Shown here: piece after piece, positions 9,596 to 17,688 of the stretch | How positions within the stretch are numbered: the first letter of the stretch is position 1 | How the letters are laid out: the number at the start of each line of letters is the position of its first letter | DNA from: an uncultured Lachnospiraceae bacterium | GTDB taxonomy: Bacteria; Bacillota; Clostridia; Lachnospirales; Lachnospiraceae | Reading direction: 5' to 3' | Length of the DNA stretch: 64,000 nucleotides | Assembly (NCBI GenBank): GCA_902765725.1 | Contig: CACXAT010000012.1 | Coordinates: 44,789 to 108,788, forward strand | The notes under the pieces: model-generated | What the model was told of the DNA's origin: nothing | What the model saw: the letters and a program-made list of their open reading frames with translations, nothing else | Database searches by the model: none | Position numbers and translations under genes: made by a program

Positions 9596-10891
9596 TCACT
9601 CAGCCTCCGTCTCAGCTGCTTCTGCTTCTGTCTCGGCTGCGCCTTCAGAAGCGGTGGAATGAGAAGCGATGATCTCATCCATCTCGCCGCTCTCCTGCAG
9701 CTGGGTGATGACTGCGTCCACAGCAGCCTTCATCTGGTCATTGCCCTTCTTGATCGCTACTGCGTAGGAGTCCTCGAACAGAGCGTCTCCGGAGAGGATC
9801 GCAAGTCCGTCACTGGATGCGACCAGCTCAAGAGCCGGAGCCTCATCCATAACGATGCAGTCAATCTTGCCGTTCAGAAGATCCTGCGCTGCCTGGACAA
9901 ACTTGGTGTAGCGCTGTACAGACTTCGGAGCCGCGTTCTCGCTGACCCACAGGTCCGCGATGTTGCCCTGCTGCACGCCGACGACCTTGCCTTCCAGAGC
10001 CTCAGCGGCAGACTCCTCAACCTTCGGATCTGCCTTGTTGACAACGATCACATCCTTGGAATCCACATACTTGACGGAGAAGTCCATGACGTTCTCACGC
10101 TCTTCGCTGACAGACACGCCTGCAGCTACGATATCGACCTTGCCCTGCTGAACTGCCAGAAGCGCTCCGTCGAAGTCCATGTTCTGAACTACGAGCTCTA
10201 CGCCAAGAGCATCTGCGATCGCCTGCGCGATATCCATGTCGATACCCTCTACATCCTCGCCTACGAGATATTCATAAGGAGCAAATCCTGCCTCGGTTCC
10301 GACGATCAGCTTGCCGTCAGATACGGTGGTCACTGCGCTGAAGTCAACTTCCTCAGCCTCAGTCTCAGCGGCAGCAGCTTCGGTCTCAACAGCCTCTGCC
10401 TCAGTCTCAGCAACAACGACCTCTGCCTCGGTCTCAGCAACAACGACCTCTGCCTCGGTCTCAGCAGCTACAACTGCCTCTGCCTCAGTCTCAGCAGCTA
10501 CAACTGCCTCTGCCTCGGTCTCAGCGACTACAGCTGCCTCTGCCTCGGTCTCAGCAACTACAACTGCCTCTGCCTCGGTCTCAGCAACAACAGCTGCCTC
10601 TGCCTCAGTCTCAGCAACAACAGCTGCCTCTGCCTCGGTCTCAGCAACAACAGCTGCCTCTGCCTCGGTCTCGGCGACTACAGCAGCTGCTTCCGTCTCA
10701 GCAACGGCTGCTTCTGTCTCGACTGCCTGAGCGGCGGTCTCTTCCACTGCCTGAGTCTCAGCGGCTGCCTGGGTCTCCACGGTCGTCGCCTTCTCAGTAG
10801 CTTTCTCGGTTTCCTTCTTCTGGCCGCTGCATCCGGTAAGGACCAGAGCAGTCACGGCAAGGAGAGCTGCGATCTTCCTGAACTTTTTCAT
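9596..10891 (-). CDS. Polar amino-acid ABC transporter substrate-binding lipoprotein with long acidic repeat
   Basis: A 431-residue lipoprotein. The start MKKFRKIAALL follows AAGGAG at six bases. Residues 1-20 are a lipoprotein signal with lipobox LVLTGC. Residues about 49-180 are a low-complexity linker built from some ten near-copies of VVAETEAEAA. Residues about 183-410 are the SBP_bac_3 domain: KLIVGTEAGFAPYEY, GIDMDIAQAIADALG, DIVAAGVSVSEERE and DCIVMDEAPA. The protein ends with another acidic ETEAE tail. Typical relatives are about 260 residues, so the linker adds some 130. The linker probably holds the binding domain away from the membrane in the cell wall, but this is inference. The amino acid bound is unknown. 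Confidence 0.92.
   Translation of the reverse strand: MKKFRKIAALLAVTALVLTGCSGQKKETEKATEKATTVETQAAAETQAVEETAAQAVETEAAVAETEAAAVVAETEAEAAVVAETEAEAAVVAETEAEAAVVAETEAEAVVVAETEAEAAVVAETEAEAVVAAETEAEAVVAAETEAEVVVAETEAEVVVAETEAEAVETEAAAAETEAEEVDFSAVTTVSDGKLIVGTEAGFAPYEYLVGEDVEGIDMDIAQAIADALGVELVVQNMDFDGALLAVQQGKVDIVAAGVSVSEERENVMDFSVKYVDSKDVIVVNKADPKVEESAAEALEGKVVGVQQGNIADLWVSENAAPKSVQRYTKFVQAAQDLLNGKIDCIVMDEAPALELVASSDGLAILSGDALFEDSYAVAIKKGNDQMKAAVDAVITQLQESGEMDEIIASHSTASEGAAETEAEAAETEAE
10350..10745. repeat. 30-bp-period minisatellite coding the acidic linker
   Basis: About ten imperfect tandem copies of a 30-base unit (core on plus strand GCCTCTGCCTCGGTCTCAGC, then a variable ACAACTACA-like part). 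They keep frame and encode roughly VVAETEAEAA. Some units are nine residues rather than ten. Synonymous drift between copies suggests the array is not freshly expanded. Confidence 0.85.
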
Positions 10892-10949
10892 AATCGACTC
10901 CTTCTCACTTTTGTTATGCCTATATGATGCAAACCTGTAGTTCTCAAGC

Positions 10950-10978
10950 ATTATATGGCAATCTTGTACAGAACACAA
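10950..10978 (-). promoter_or_regulatory. Predicted promoter of the amino-acid ABC operon
   Basis: On the minus strand TTGTGT (10973-10978) is followed after exactly 17 bases by a perfect TATAAT (10950-10955), about 59 bases before the lipoprotein start. Confidence 0.6.
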
Positions 10979-10987
10979 GTATTAATA

Positions 10988-11023
10988 ATGCATCTTTAGG
11001 CGTTTTTCGGCCAAAAGATGCAT
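10988..11023 (-). terminator. Strong hairpin between UPF0210 gene and amino-acid ABC operon
   Basis: ATGCATCTTT (10988-10997) pairs with AAAGATGCAT (11014-11023), and the stem extends inward through GGC/GCC. It sits just after the UPF0210 stop and just before the next promoter. The following T-run is poor, so it is either a terminator or a palindromic regulatory site. Confidence 0.45.
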
Positions 11024-11055
11024 ATTATAATCGATATTGTCATATATATTCACAA

Positions 11056-12420
11056 TCAGTTTTTGAACGAGTGGATCGGAGCCGGGATCCTGCCCTTCCT
11101 GCGGATGAAGTCCTCACAGGAGAAGCCGTTCACGGCCATGATCGGCGCATGTCCCAGCAGTCCGCCGAACTCTACGCTCTCTCCCACGCCCTTGCCGATC
11201 ACCGGGATCAGCCTGACCGCTGTCGTCTTCGCGTTCACCATGCCGATCGCCATCTCATCGGCGATAATGCCTGAGATTGTGGATGCCTTGGTGTCTCCCG
11301 GGATGGCGATCATGTCAAGGCCCACCGAGCAGACGCAGGTCATTGCCTCCAGCTTCTCCAGGTGAAGCGCTCCTGCCTCCACCGCGTCGATCATCCCCTG
11401 GTCCTCTGACACGGGGATAAATGCGCCGGACAGTCCGCCCACATAGCTGGATGCCATGACGCCGCCCTTCTTGACCTGGTCATTGAGCAGTGCCAGTGCC
11501 GCGGTGGTTCCCGGTGCGCCGGCGTACTCCAGGCCGATCTCGCAGAGAATATCCGCCACCGAATCTCCCATTGCCGGAGTCGGAGCCAGGGACAGGTCTA
11601 TAATTCCGAAGGGAACGCCCAGCCGTCTGGACGCCTCCTGCGCCACCAGCTGTCCCACACGGGTCACCTTGAAGGCAGTCTTCTTGATGGTCTCACAGAG
11701 AACCTCGAAGCTCTCCCCTCTCACTGATTCCAGCGCGGTCTTTACAACGCCGGGACCGGAGACGCCGACATTGATCACCGTATCTCCTTCGGTCACGCCG
11801 TGAAATGCGCCTGCCATGAAGGGATTGTCATCCGGAGCGTTGCAGAATACGACCAGCTTCGCGCAGCCCAGGGAATCCTTCTCCTTCGTAAGCTCGGCTG
11901 TCTGGAGGATGATCTCTCCGAGCAGACGGATCGCATCCATGTCGATCCCTGTCTTGGTGGAGCCCACATTGACGGAGGAGCAGACATAATCCGTGCAGGC
12001 CAGTGCCTCGGGGATGGCCCGGATCAGGTTCTCCTCTGCCGGGGTCATACCCTTCGATACAACAGCGGAGAAGCCGCCCAGGAAATTGACTCCCACACTC
12101 TTCGCCGCCCGGTCCAGTGTCCTGGCTATGCTGACGAAGTCCTCCGGCGTCTTGCAGGCAGAGGCCCCGACAAGGCCGATGGGGGTTACAGAGATCCGCT
12201 TGTTGACGATCGGGATGCCGTATTCCCTCTCGATCTCATGTCCGACCCGGACCAGGTCCCTGGCACAGGTCGTGATCTTGCTGTAGATGTTTTCATTTAA
12301 CTGAGTAAGATCCGAGGAGATGCAGTCCAGAAGGCTGATGCCCATGGTGATCGTACGCACGTCCAGGTTCTCCTGGGTGATCATCTTGACTGTCTCGGTC
12401 GCTTCCAGAATATTAATCAT
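11056..12420 (-). CDS. PFL family protein, UPF0210 (DUF711)
   Basis: A 454-residue cytoplasmic protein matching the UPF0210/DUF711 family over its full length (opening [14 protein letters not shown]; later [31 protein letters not shown] and [16 protein letters not shown]). The family is structurally related to glycyl-radical enzymes of the pyruvate-formate-lyase type, but its reaction is not known. It is 30 bases downstream of an ACT-domain gene; this pair is conserved in Firmicutes, and the ACT partner suggests amino-acid sensing. The start is supported by length and by AGGCGG upstream. Confidence 0.92.
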   Translation of the reverse strand: MINILEATETVKMITQENLDVRTITMGISLLDCISSDLTQLNENIYSKITTCARDLVRVGHEIEREYGIPIVNKRISVTPIGLVGASACKTPEDFVSIARTLDRAAKSVGVNFLGGFSAVVSKGMTPAEENLIRAIPEALACTDYVCSSVNVGSTKTGIDMDAIRLLGEIILQTAELTKEKDSLGCAKLVVFCNAPDDNPFMAGAFHGVTEGDTVINVGVSGPGVVKTALESVRGESFEVLCETIKKTAFKVTRVGQLVAQEASRRLGVPFGIIDLSLAPTPAMGDSVADILCEIGLEYAGAPGTTAALALLNDQVKKGGVMASSYVGGLSGAFIPVSEDQGMIDAVEAGALHLEKLEAMTCVCSVGLDMIAIPGDTKASTISGIIADEMAIGMVNAKTTAVRLIPVIGKGVGESVEFGGLLGHAPIMAVNGFSCEDFIRRKGRIPAPIHSFKN

Positions 12421-12450
12421 AGTTATACCGCCTGTCTGAATGCCGGATGC

Positions 12451-12723
12451 TCAGATCCGGTGCATCGCGTTAAAGATATCTTCGCCCATGACCCGGATCG
12501 ACAGTCCCATGCTCCTGCCCATCTCGTCCAGCTCATCGGCGATCACGCCGGTCTCCCTGGGGGATTTGGAGGGATCCGTGACCATCATCATATTGAAATA
12601 CCCGCCGACGATGGTCTGTGAGATGTCCAGGATGTTGATCTGGTTCTCCGCAAGATAGGTGCAGACTCTGGCGATGATCCCTACTGCGTCCTTGCCGACT
12701 ACGGTTATGATTACTCTCTTCAT
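12451..12723 (-). CDS. ACT domain-containing protein (UPF0237)
   Basis: A 90-residue single-ACT-domain protein starting MKRVIITVVGKDAVGIIARV, with GGGAG ten bases upstream. ACT domains bind amino acids and regulate partners. The lone-domain UPF0237 group is related to the GcvR sensor and is typically next to UPF0210, as here. A role as an amino-acid-sensing partner of the UPF0210 protein is inference from that pairing. Confidence 0.9.
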   Translation of the reverse strand: MKRVIITVVGKDAVGIIARVCTYLAENQINILDISQTIVGGYFNMMMVTDPSKSPRETGVIADELDEMGRSMGLSIRVMGEDIFNAMHRI

Positions 12724-12741
12724 GATTTTCTCCCTTGTGTT

Positions 12742-13542
12742 TCAGATATGCAGCAGCTCCATCGGATGACTGCGGCTTGCGACCTCGACCGGTATATCGC
12801 CCTCTTTGTAGGGGCACTGCTGATCCAGGGCAAGCTCGGCCATCACCGTCGCGTAGGCCAGTTCGTCATAGTTGTTGGTCTTGCTCAGATGGCCCAGATA
12901 GGCCTTCTCCATATGGTCATTCAGGATCTGCGCCAGCAGCATGCCCGCGGAGACGTTGGACAGATGTCCCTTCTCTGACAGGATCCTCTGCTTGAGCGGA
13001 TAGGGATAGGGTCCCACCTGAAGCATGTTCTCGTCATGGTTGGATTCCACCAGCACCGTGTCCAGATCCTTCAGATGCGACAGGGTGTACCTGCTGTAAC
13101 ATCCCATGTCGGTCGCGACCGCAGCCGCCCGGCCCCCGGTCTCCACCCGGTATGCCACAGGATCCGCGGCGTCATGGGAGACGTGGAAGGCTTCGATTCT
13201 GAGATCACCGATGGTAAATGGAAGATCCGCATCGATGGTGCGGAACAGGCTCTCGTCCACCTTGCCCAGGGGCGAGTAGCGCATGATCTGGCGGATCGTA
13301 GGCGCCGTCGCGTAGATGGGTATGTGGGCCTTCCGGCTCAGGACTCCCAGCCCGGATATATGGTCGCTGTGCTCATGGGTGATAAGGATCGCTGAAAGAT
13401 CCTCCGGCTTGCGGCCGATACTCCTGAGCGCGTCGGTGATGCGTTTGCAGGAGATCCCCGCATCGATCAGCACAGCTGCCTTGTCAGATCCGATGTATAT
13501 GCAGTTTCCGCTGCTCCCGCTGGCGATGCTGTAAAAGTCCAA
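12742..13542 (-). CDS. MBL-fold metallo-hydrolase, WalJ/YycJ-like
   Basis: A 266-residue metallo-beta-lactamase-fold protein. The metal-binding motif THEHSDH is near residue 56, the N-terminus is FYSIASGSSGNCIYI as in the YycJ group, and further metal ligands are likely at HVSHDAADP and in the C-terminal GHLSKTNN. The start codon is TTG at 13542, supported by GGAAG eight bases upstream; no ATG fits. YycJ/WalJ of Bacillus is a putative nuclease tied to cell-wall and replication control, usually beside walKR, which is absent here. It precedes the ACT gene by 18 bases. Confidence 0.88.
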   Translation of the reverse strand: MDFYSIASGSSGNCIYIGSDKAAVLIDAGISCKRITDALRSIGRKPEDLSAILITHEHSDHISGLGVLSRKAHIPIYATAPTIRQIMRYSPLGKVDESLFRTIDADLPFTIGDLRIEAFHVSHDAADPVAYRVETGGRAAAVATDMGCYSRYTLSHLKDLDTVLVESNHDENMLQVGPYPYPLKQRILSEKGHLSNVSAGMLLAQILNDHMEKAYLGHLSKTNNYDELAYATVMAELALDQQCPYKEGDIPVEVASRSHPMELLHI

Positions 13543-13566
13543 TATTCTGTCTTCCTTCCTGTACGG

Positions 13567-14175
13567 TCAGGAGATCTTCCCGATCTTTCTCAAGGCAAGT
13601 GCCTGATCCACCTGCAAGAACGTATTCTCTATGTTTTGGGAGGAATTGTCAATCGTCAGTGAAGTCAGGGCGCGGAAGCTCTCATCCGGCCTCTGGCTCC
13701 GGAACATCTGCGTGATCCTCTCATCCGTATAGCCCCTGCTGCTCTTCAAACGCTCTCTGCGGGTCTCTTCATCCGCATAGACGTACCAGATCTCATCACA
13801 GACCGCGTCATAGCCGTCATCCAGAAGAAGAGCCGCCTCCACCACGATCAGAGGGCTGTCTTCGTGCTCCCGGATCAGCTGAAGGACCCGGGCTTTTACG
13901 GCCGGATGCACGATAGCATTGAGTTTCGAGCGAAGATCGCTGTCTCCAAATACCAGCCGGGCGACTGCCCCGCGGTCGATCGAACCATCCGCGGCAACCG
14001 CCTGCTGCCCGAACAGCCGGATCATCGGCTCATAGCACGCCTCCCCCGGATCCTGAAGGTCTCTGGCGACCTCGTCGCACTCGATCAGATACGCCCCGTA
14101 GGCCTGTCTGAGGTACTCCAGCACCGTGCTCTTCCCCGAGCCGACGCCCCCTGTGATTCCCAGTACTTTCATCAT
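13567..14175 (-). CDS. coaE: Dephospho-CoA kinase
   Basis: A 202-residue enzyme for the last step of coenzyme A synthesis, phosphorylating dephospho-CoA at the ribose 3' hydroxyl with ATP. The P-loop reads GITGGVGSGKST at residues 6-17, followed by the family segments CDEVARDL and VVEAALLLDDGYD. The length is usual. The start ATGATG follows AAGGA. It lies 75 bases after polA on the same strand, a frequent arrangement in Clostridia. Confidence 0.95.
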   Translation of the reverse strand: MMKVLGITGGVGSGKSTVLEYLRQAYGAYLIECDEVARDLQDPGEACYEPMIRLFGQQAVAADGSIDRGAVARLVFGDSDLRSKLNAIVHPAVKARVLQLIREHEDSPLIVVEAALLLDDGYDAVCDEIWYVYADEETRRERLKSSRGYTDERITQMFRSQRPDESFRALTSLTIDNSSQNIENTFLQVDQALALRKIGKIS

Positions 14176-14250
14176 TTCATTTCCTTCATACTCACGTCCT
14201 GCCAGGCTGCAGGGCCCTTCCGTCGCAGCGCTTCGAACCAGCCGTCCCCG

Positions 14251-16977
14251 TCAGTGAGCCTCGAACCAGCTGTCCCCGTCATGCATGTCGATCTCCAGCC
14301 GCACACTCATATCGCTCGCGCCTTCCATCTCCCGGCGCACGATCTCACGCACCCGGTCAATCTCCTGCTCGTCCGCTTCAACCAGCAGCTCGTCATGGAC
14401 CTGCAGCACAAGACGGCTTCTGAGATTCTCCGCGCGAAGGCTCCGGTCCACGCCGACCATGGCGATCTTGATGATATCCGCGGCAGTTCCCTGGATCGGC
14501 GCGTTCATGGCGACCCTCTCTCCGAAGGACCTGCGCATGAAGTTGGACTCCTTCAGCTCCGGGATCGGCCTCCGGCGGCCGTACAGCGTTACGGAATATC
14601 CCTTCTCCTTCGCTGTCTCCACGGCATTGTCCAGGAATGCCTTGATCCCCGGGAAGGTTCTGAAGTACTGTTCGATGAACTCCGAGGCTTCCTTCCTGGT
14701 GATGGACAGGCCCTGGCTCAGTCCGAAGGAGCTGATCCCGTACACGATGCCGAAGTTGACTGCCTTCGCATTGCGCCTCAGCTGGGGCGTCACCTCCTCC
14801 AGCGGGACATGGAAGACCTCGCTGGCCGTGATGGCGTGGATGTCCTCCGCGGAGTTATAGGCTCTGATCAGGTTCTCATCCCCCGATACATGGGCCAGCA
14901 CCCGCAGCTCGATCTGGGAATAGTCCGCGTCCACAAACTTTGATCCCGCCTTCGGGACAAATACCTTGCGAAGCTCTCTTCCCAGCTCTGTCCGGACCGG
15001 AATATTCTGGAGGTTCGGATCCGTCGAGCTGATGCGTCCGGTGGCAGTGATCGTCTGGTTGAACCTGCCGTGGATCCTGCCGTCCTCCCGGATGTATGCA
15101 GACAGTCCGTCCGCGTAGGTGGACTTGAGCTTCGTCAGCTGGCGGTACTCCAGGATATCCGCTACGATCGGGTGCTCCTGGGCCAGTTTTTCCAGTACGT
15201 CCGCGGCAGTGGAGTAACCCGTCTTCGTCTTCTTGCCATAGGGAAGATGCAGGTCTTCAAATAAAACCTGCCCCAGCTGCTTCGGAGAATTGATGTTGAA
15301 CTCCTGCCCGGCCTGCCTGTAGATGTCTGCCTCAAGCTCTGCGATCCGCCCGGTCAGCTTCTCGCCGTACTGCTTCAATTCATCCGCCCGGACCAGGATC
15401 CCTTCCTGCTGCATGTGATACAGAACGAAGACCAGAGGCATCTCTACTCTGTGGAAGAGCTCCCGCATCCCCTCCTGCTCCAGCGCCTCCAGGATCGCGT
15501 CCTCTGTTCTGAGGGCGGTCTGTGCCTGAAGACAGGCAAGCTTAGTGAGTGCATCCAGGGCCGAATCCCTGTCCTGGGGTCCCGATGAATCTCTTGTCTT
15601 CTTAACACCCGTGCCCAGAAGGAACGGATCGTCATAGGCAAGGGCCGCCGTCTCCGCGATCCCCTTCTTGCCAAGAAGCTCCGTCCTGGAGGGAACGAAC
15701 TGTCCCGCGTAGGTCTTCATCACAGCGTCATAGGAATAGTCTCCCTGAAGCGGATTCAGCAGATAGGCGCCGATCGCCGCGTCAAAGAACTTCTCCTGCG
15801 CCTCCACGCTGAAGCCGTCCCCCGGATCCAGCAGGGCCAGCTGCTCCTTCATATCGATCATGGCTATATGGGAGACTTTCTGTACAAGACCTGCAAGAGA
15901 GGACGCAACCGGCCTTGCGATAAACAAGTCCTCTTCCTGAAGAGCGATCGCGGCTCCGGCCAGGATCCCGTCTTCATACAGGATCTGCAGTCCGATGCGC
16001 TCTGCCCCGGAGACCTTCGCAAGAGCCTCCTCCTCAGGCAGAATCCTGCAGGATCTCTCCTTCCTGTCGGCAGGAGCAGCTGGGACCTCCTCCATATTTG
16101 CAAGGAAGCGGCTTATCATGGTCCGAAGCTCCAGCTCCCTGCACAGGTCAAGTGCCTGGGACGTATACAGCGCCGCATGGTCCCTGTCAAGCCTTGCCTT
16201 CTCAAAGTCCAGTTCAAAGGGGGCAAACCTGTCAATTCTCGCAAGCCACTCCGACAGCTTCGCGTCCTCCCAGTAATCCCGGAGGGACGCCTTGGCCCTG
16301 GCTGGCTTGATCTCATCCAGATGCTCGTGGGCATTGTCGATGCTGTGATACTGGGCAATGATCTTCGTGGCAGTCTTCTCTCCGACGCCGGGGATCCCCG
16401 GGATATTGTCGGAGGCATCTCCCATCAGGGCCTTGACCTGGATGAACTCCTCAGGGGTTACAAGATATCTCTCCTGCACATCCCTGGCATAATAGTCCTC
16501 CACCTCAGTCCCGCTCTTTTTCGTCTTCGGGATCCGCACCATGGTCCTGTCGGATGCCAGCTGCAGAAGATCGCGGTCTCCGGATATGATCCTCACATCC
16601 AGATCCTTCTCCTCCGCCTGCCTTGAGACCGTTCCGATCAGGTCATCTGCCTCATAGCCCTCCAGCATCATGAGCGGCACGCCCATGGCAGTCAGCATGC
16701 TCTTCATGACCGGCACCTGCTCCCGGAGCTCCTCCGGCATGGCGTGCCGGGTGCCCTTATAGGCCTCATACCGCTTATGGCGGAAGGTGGGCGCATGCAG
16801 ATCAAAGGCAACCGCAAGATACTGCGCCTGCTCTTCATCCAGGATCTTGAACAGAATGTTCAGAAATCCGTAGACAGCATTCGTATGGACTCCCTCGCTG
16901 TTTGTCAGCAGGGGGATTCCGTAGAATGCTCTGTTCAATATGCTGTGTCCGTCCAGCAGTACGATCTTATCCCTCAT
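14251..16977 (-). CDS. polA: DNA polymerase I
   Basis: A 908-residue polymerase. Residues 1-290 are the 5'-3' exonuclease (DGHSILNRAFYG; YEADDLIGT; SGDRDLLQL). Residues about 320-490 correspond to the 3'-5' exonuclease fold, but the metal-binding Asp-x-Glu motif is not present (GLQILYEDG at its place), so proofreading is probably absent. The C-terminal part is the family A polymerase: DADYSQIELRVLAH, the O-helix RRNAKAVNFGIVYG and the final QVHDELL motif. The start MRDKIVL is set by homology and by GGAG upstream; the frame is open further into the neighbouring gene. The first 11 bases overlap the anti-sigma-like gene. Confidence 0.96.
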   Translation of the reverse strand: MRDKIVLLDGHSILNRAFYGIPLLTNSEGVHTNAVYGFLNILFKILDEEQAQYLAVAFDLHAPTFRHKRYEAYKGTRHAMPEELREQVPVMKSMLTAMGVPLMMLEGYEADDLIGTVSRQAEEKDLDVRIISGDRDLLQLASDRTMVRIPKTKKSGTEVEDYYARDVQERYLVTPEEFIQVKALMGDASDNIPGIPGVGEKTATKIIAQYHSIDNAHEHLDEIKPARAKASLRDYWEDAKLSEWLARIDRFAPFELDFEKARLDRDHAALYTSQALDLCRELELRTMISRFLANMEEVPAAPADRKERSCRILPEEEALAKVSGAERIGLQILYEDGILAGAAIALQEEDLFIARPVASSLAGLVQKVSHIAMIDMKEQLALLDPGDGFSVEAQEKFFDAAIGAYLLNPLQGDYSYDAVMKTYAGQFVPSRTELLGKKGIAETAALAYDDPFLLGTGVKKTRDSSGPQDRDSALDALTKLACLQAQTALRTEDAILEALEQEGMRELFHRVEMPLVFVLYHMQQEGILVRADELKQYGEKLTGRIAELEADIYRQAGQEFNINSPKQLGQVLFEDLHLPYGKKTKTGYSTAADVLEKLAQEHPIVADILEYRQLTKLKSTYADGLSAYIREDGRIHGRFNQTITATGRISSTDPNLQNIPVRTELGRELRKVFVPKAGSKFVDADYSQIELRVLAHVSGDENLIRAYNSAEDIHAITASEVFHVPLEEVTPQLRRNAKAVNFGIVYGISSFGLSQGLSITRKEASEFIEQYFRTFPGIKAFLDNAVETAKEKGYSVTLYGRRRPIPELKESNFMRRSFGERVAMNAPIQGTAADIIKIAMVGVDRSLRAENLRSRLVLQVHDELLVEADEQEIDRVREIVRREMEGASDMSVRLEIDMHDGDSWFEAH

Positions 16978-17524
16978 CTGCGGCTGTCTCCTTCCCGCTG
17001 TCTGCCTCTCCTGCGGCCGCTCCGGCCTGCGACTCATTCTCCGCTGCAGCTGCTCCGGCCTGCGCTTCACTCTCCGCCACAGCTGCCACGGCCTGCGCTT
17101 CACTCTCCTCTGCGGCCGCCTCGGACTCTGTCATATACTCCTGCATAACAGCGGCCCCGCCGCCAGCCTTGTGCCACAGATCCCAGGTCAGGTTCATGTC
17201 TGAAAATGTGACGATCCCCCACCATGCGGCCGCAAGGGCAAACTCTGCCGAAAAGATCAGCGCGACCTTGAAGGCCTTGCTCTGATTGCGTCTTCTCAGG
17301 TACGCCCTGGATCCTTCCAGCTTCCGGTGCAGCTTCTTCTTGAAATTATAGTCCCCCTTCTCGTCCACATCATTCAGGGTCCTGTAGATGGAATAATAGA
17401 CTTCCAGTTCGTCAAAACAGTCCGGACAGGTCTGTACATGATTCAGAAAATCCTCCAGCTCTCTGTCTGACAGATAACCGTCCAGGTACGCGCGGATCAG
17501 CTGCTGTGCAGTAACACAATTCAT
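16967..17524 (-). CDS. Zinc-finger anti-sigma-like membrane protein with acidic repeat tail
   Basis: A 185-residue single-pass membrane protein. Residues 1-40 resemble the anti-sigma zinc finger zf-HC2 (CVTAQQLIRAYLDG, then NHVQTCPDCFDELE with the H-x3-CxxC ligands). A basic stretch leads to one transmembrane helix at about 86-108. The outer C-terminus is low-complexity, with three repeats around SEAQAGAAA. No sigma factor is adjacent, so an anti-sigma role is inference only. Its end overlaps polA by 11 bases, so both are co-transcribed. Confidence 0.75.
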   Translation of the reverse strand: MNCVTAQQLIRAYLDGYLSDRELEDFLNHVQTCPDCFDELEVYYSIYRTLNDVDEKGDYNFKKKLHRKLEGSRAYLRRRNQSKAFKVALIFSAEFALAAAWWGIVTFSDMNLTWDLWHKAGGGAAVMQEYMTESEAAAEESEAQAVAAVAESEAQAGAAAAENESQAGAAAGEADSGKETAADEG

Positions 17525-17626
17525 TTTCCGTATCCCTTCTGTGTATGCGGTGAGCAGGTTCGGGCCTTCGCCCCTGAGACCCTATTATATAGCATCCTTC
17601 CCCCGAAAAACAGCAGTTAGTTTGGG

Positions 17627-17655
17627 ATGTCATTTCCTTTTATGCATGCTATAAT
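17627..17655 (+). promoter_or_regulatory. Predicted promoter of mgtE
   Basis: ATGTCA (17627-17632), a 17-base spacer, then TATAAT (17650-17655) with a TGC extended -10. It lies 34 bases before the mgtE start, leaving no room for a magnesium riboswitch between promoter and gene. Confidence 0.6.
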
Positions 17656-17688
17656 AGGAAGATCTTCTGCGATAAGGAGGAATCCCCC

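Noticed and set aside
10350..10745. Possible CRISPR-like array
   Set aside because: The units are contiguous, in frame and coding, with no unique spacers.
9659..10927. Plus-strand open frames rich in Leu/Ser/Cys or Ala/Ser repeats
   Set aside because: They are antisense images of the acidic repeat in the binding lipoprotein; long frames arise because the 30-base unit has no stops in other frames.
17527..17688. Magnesium (M-box) riboswitch before mgtE
   Set aside because: The promoter is 34 bases before the start, and no M-box motifs were seen.
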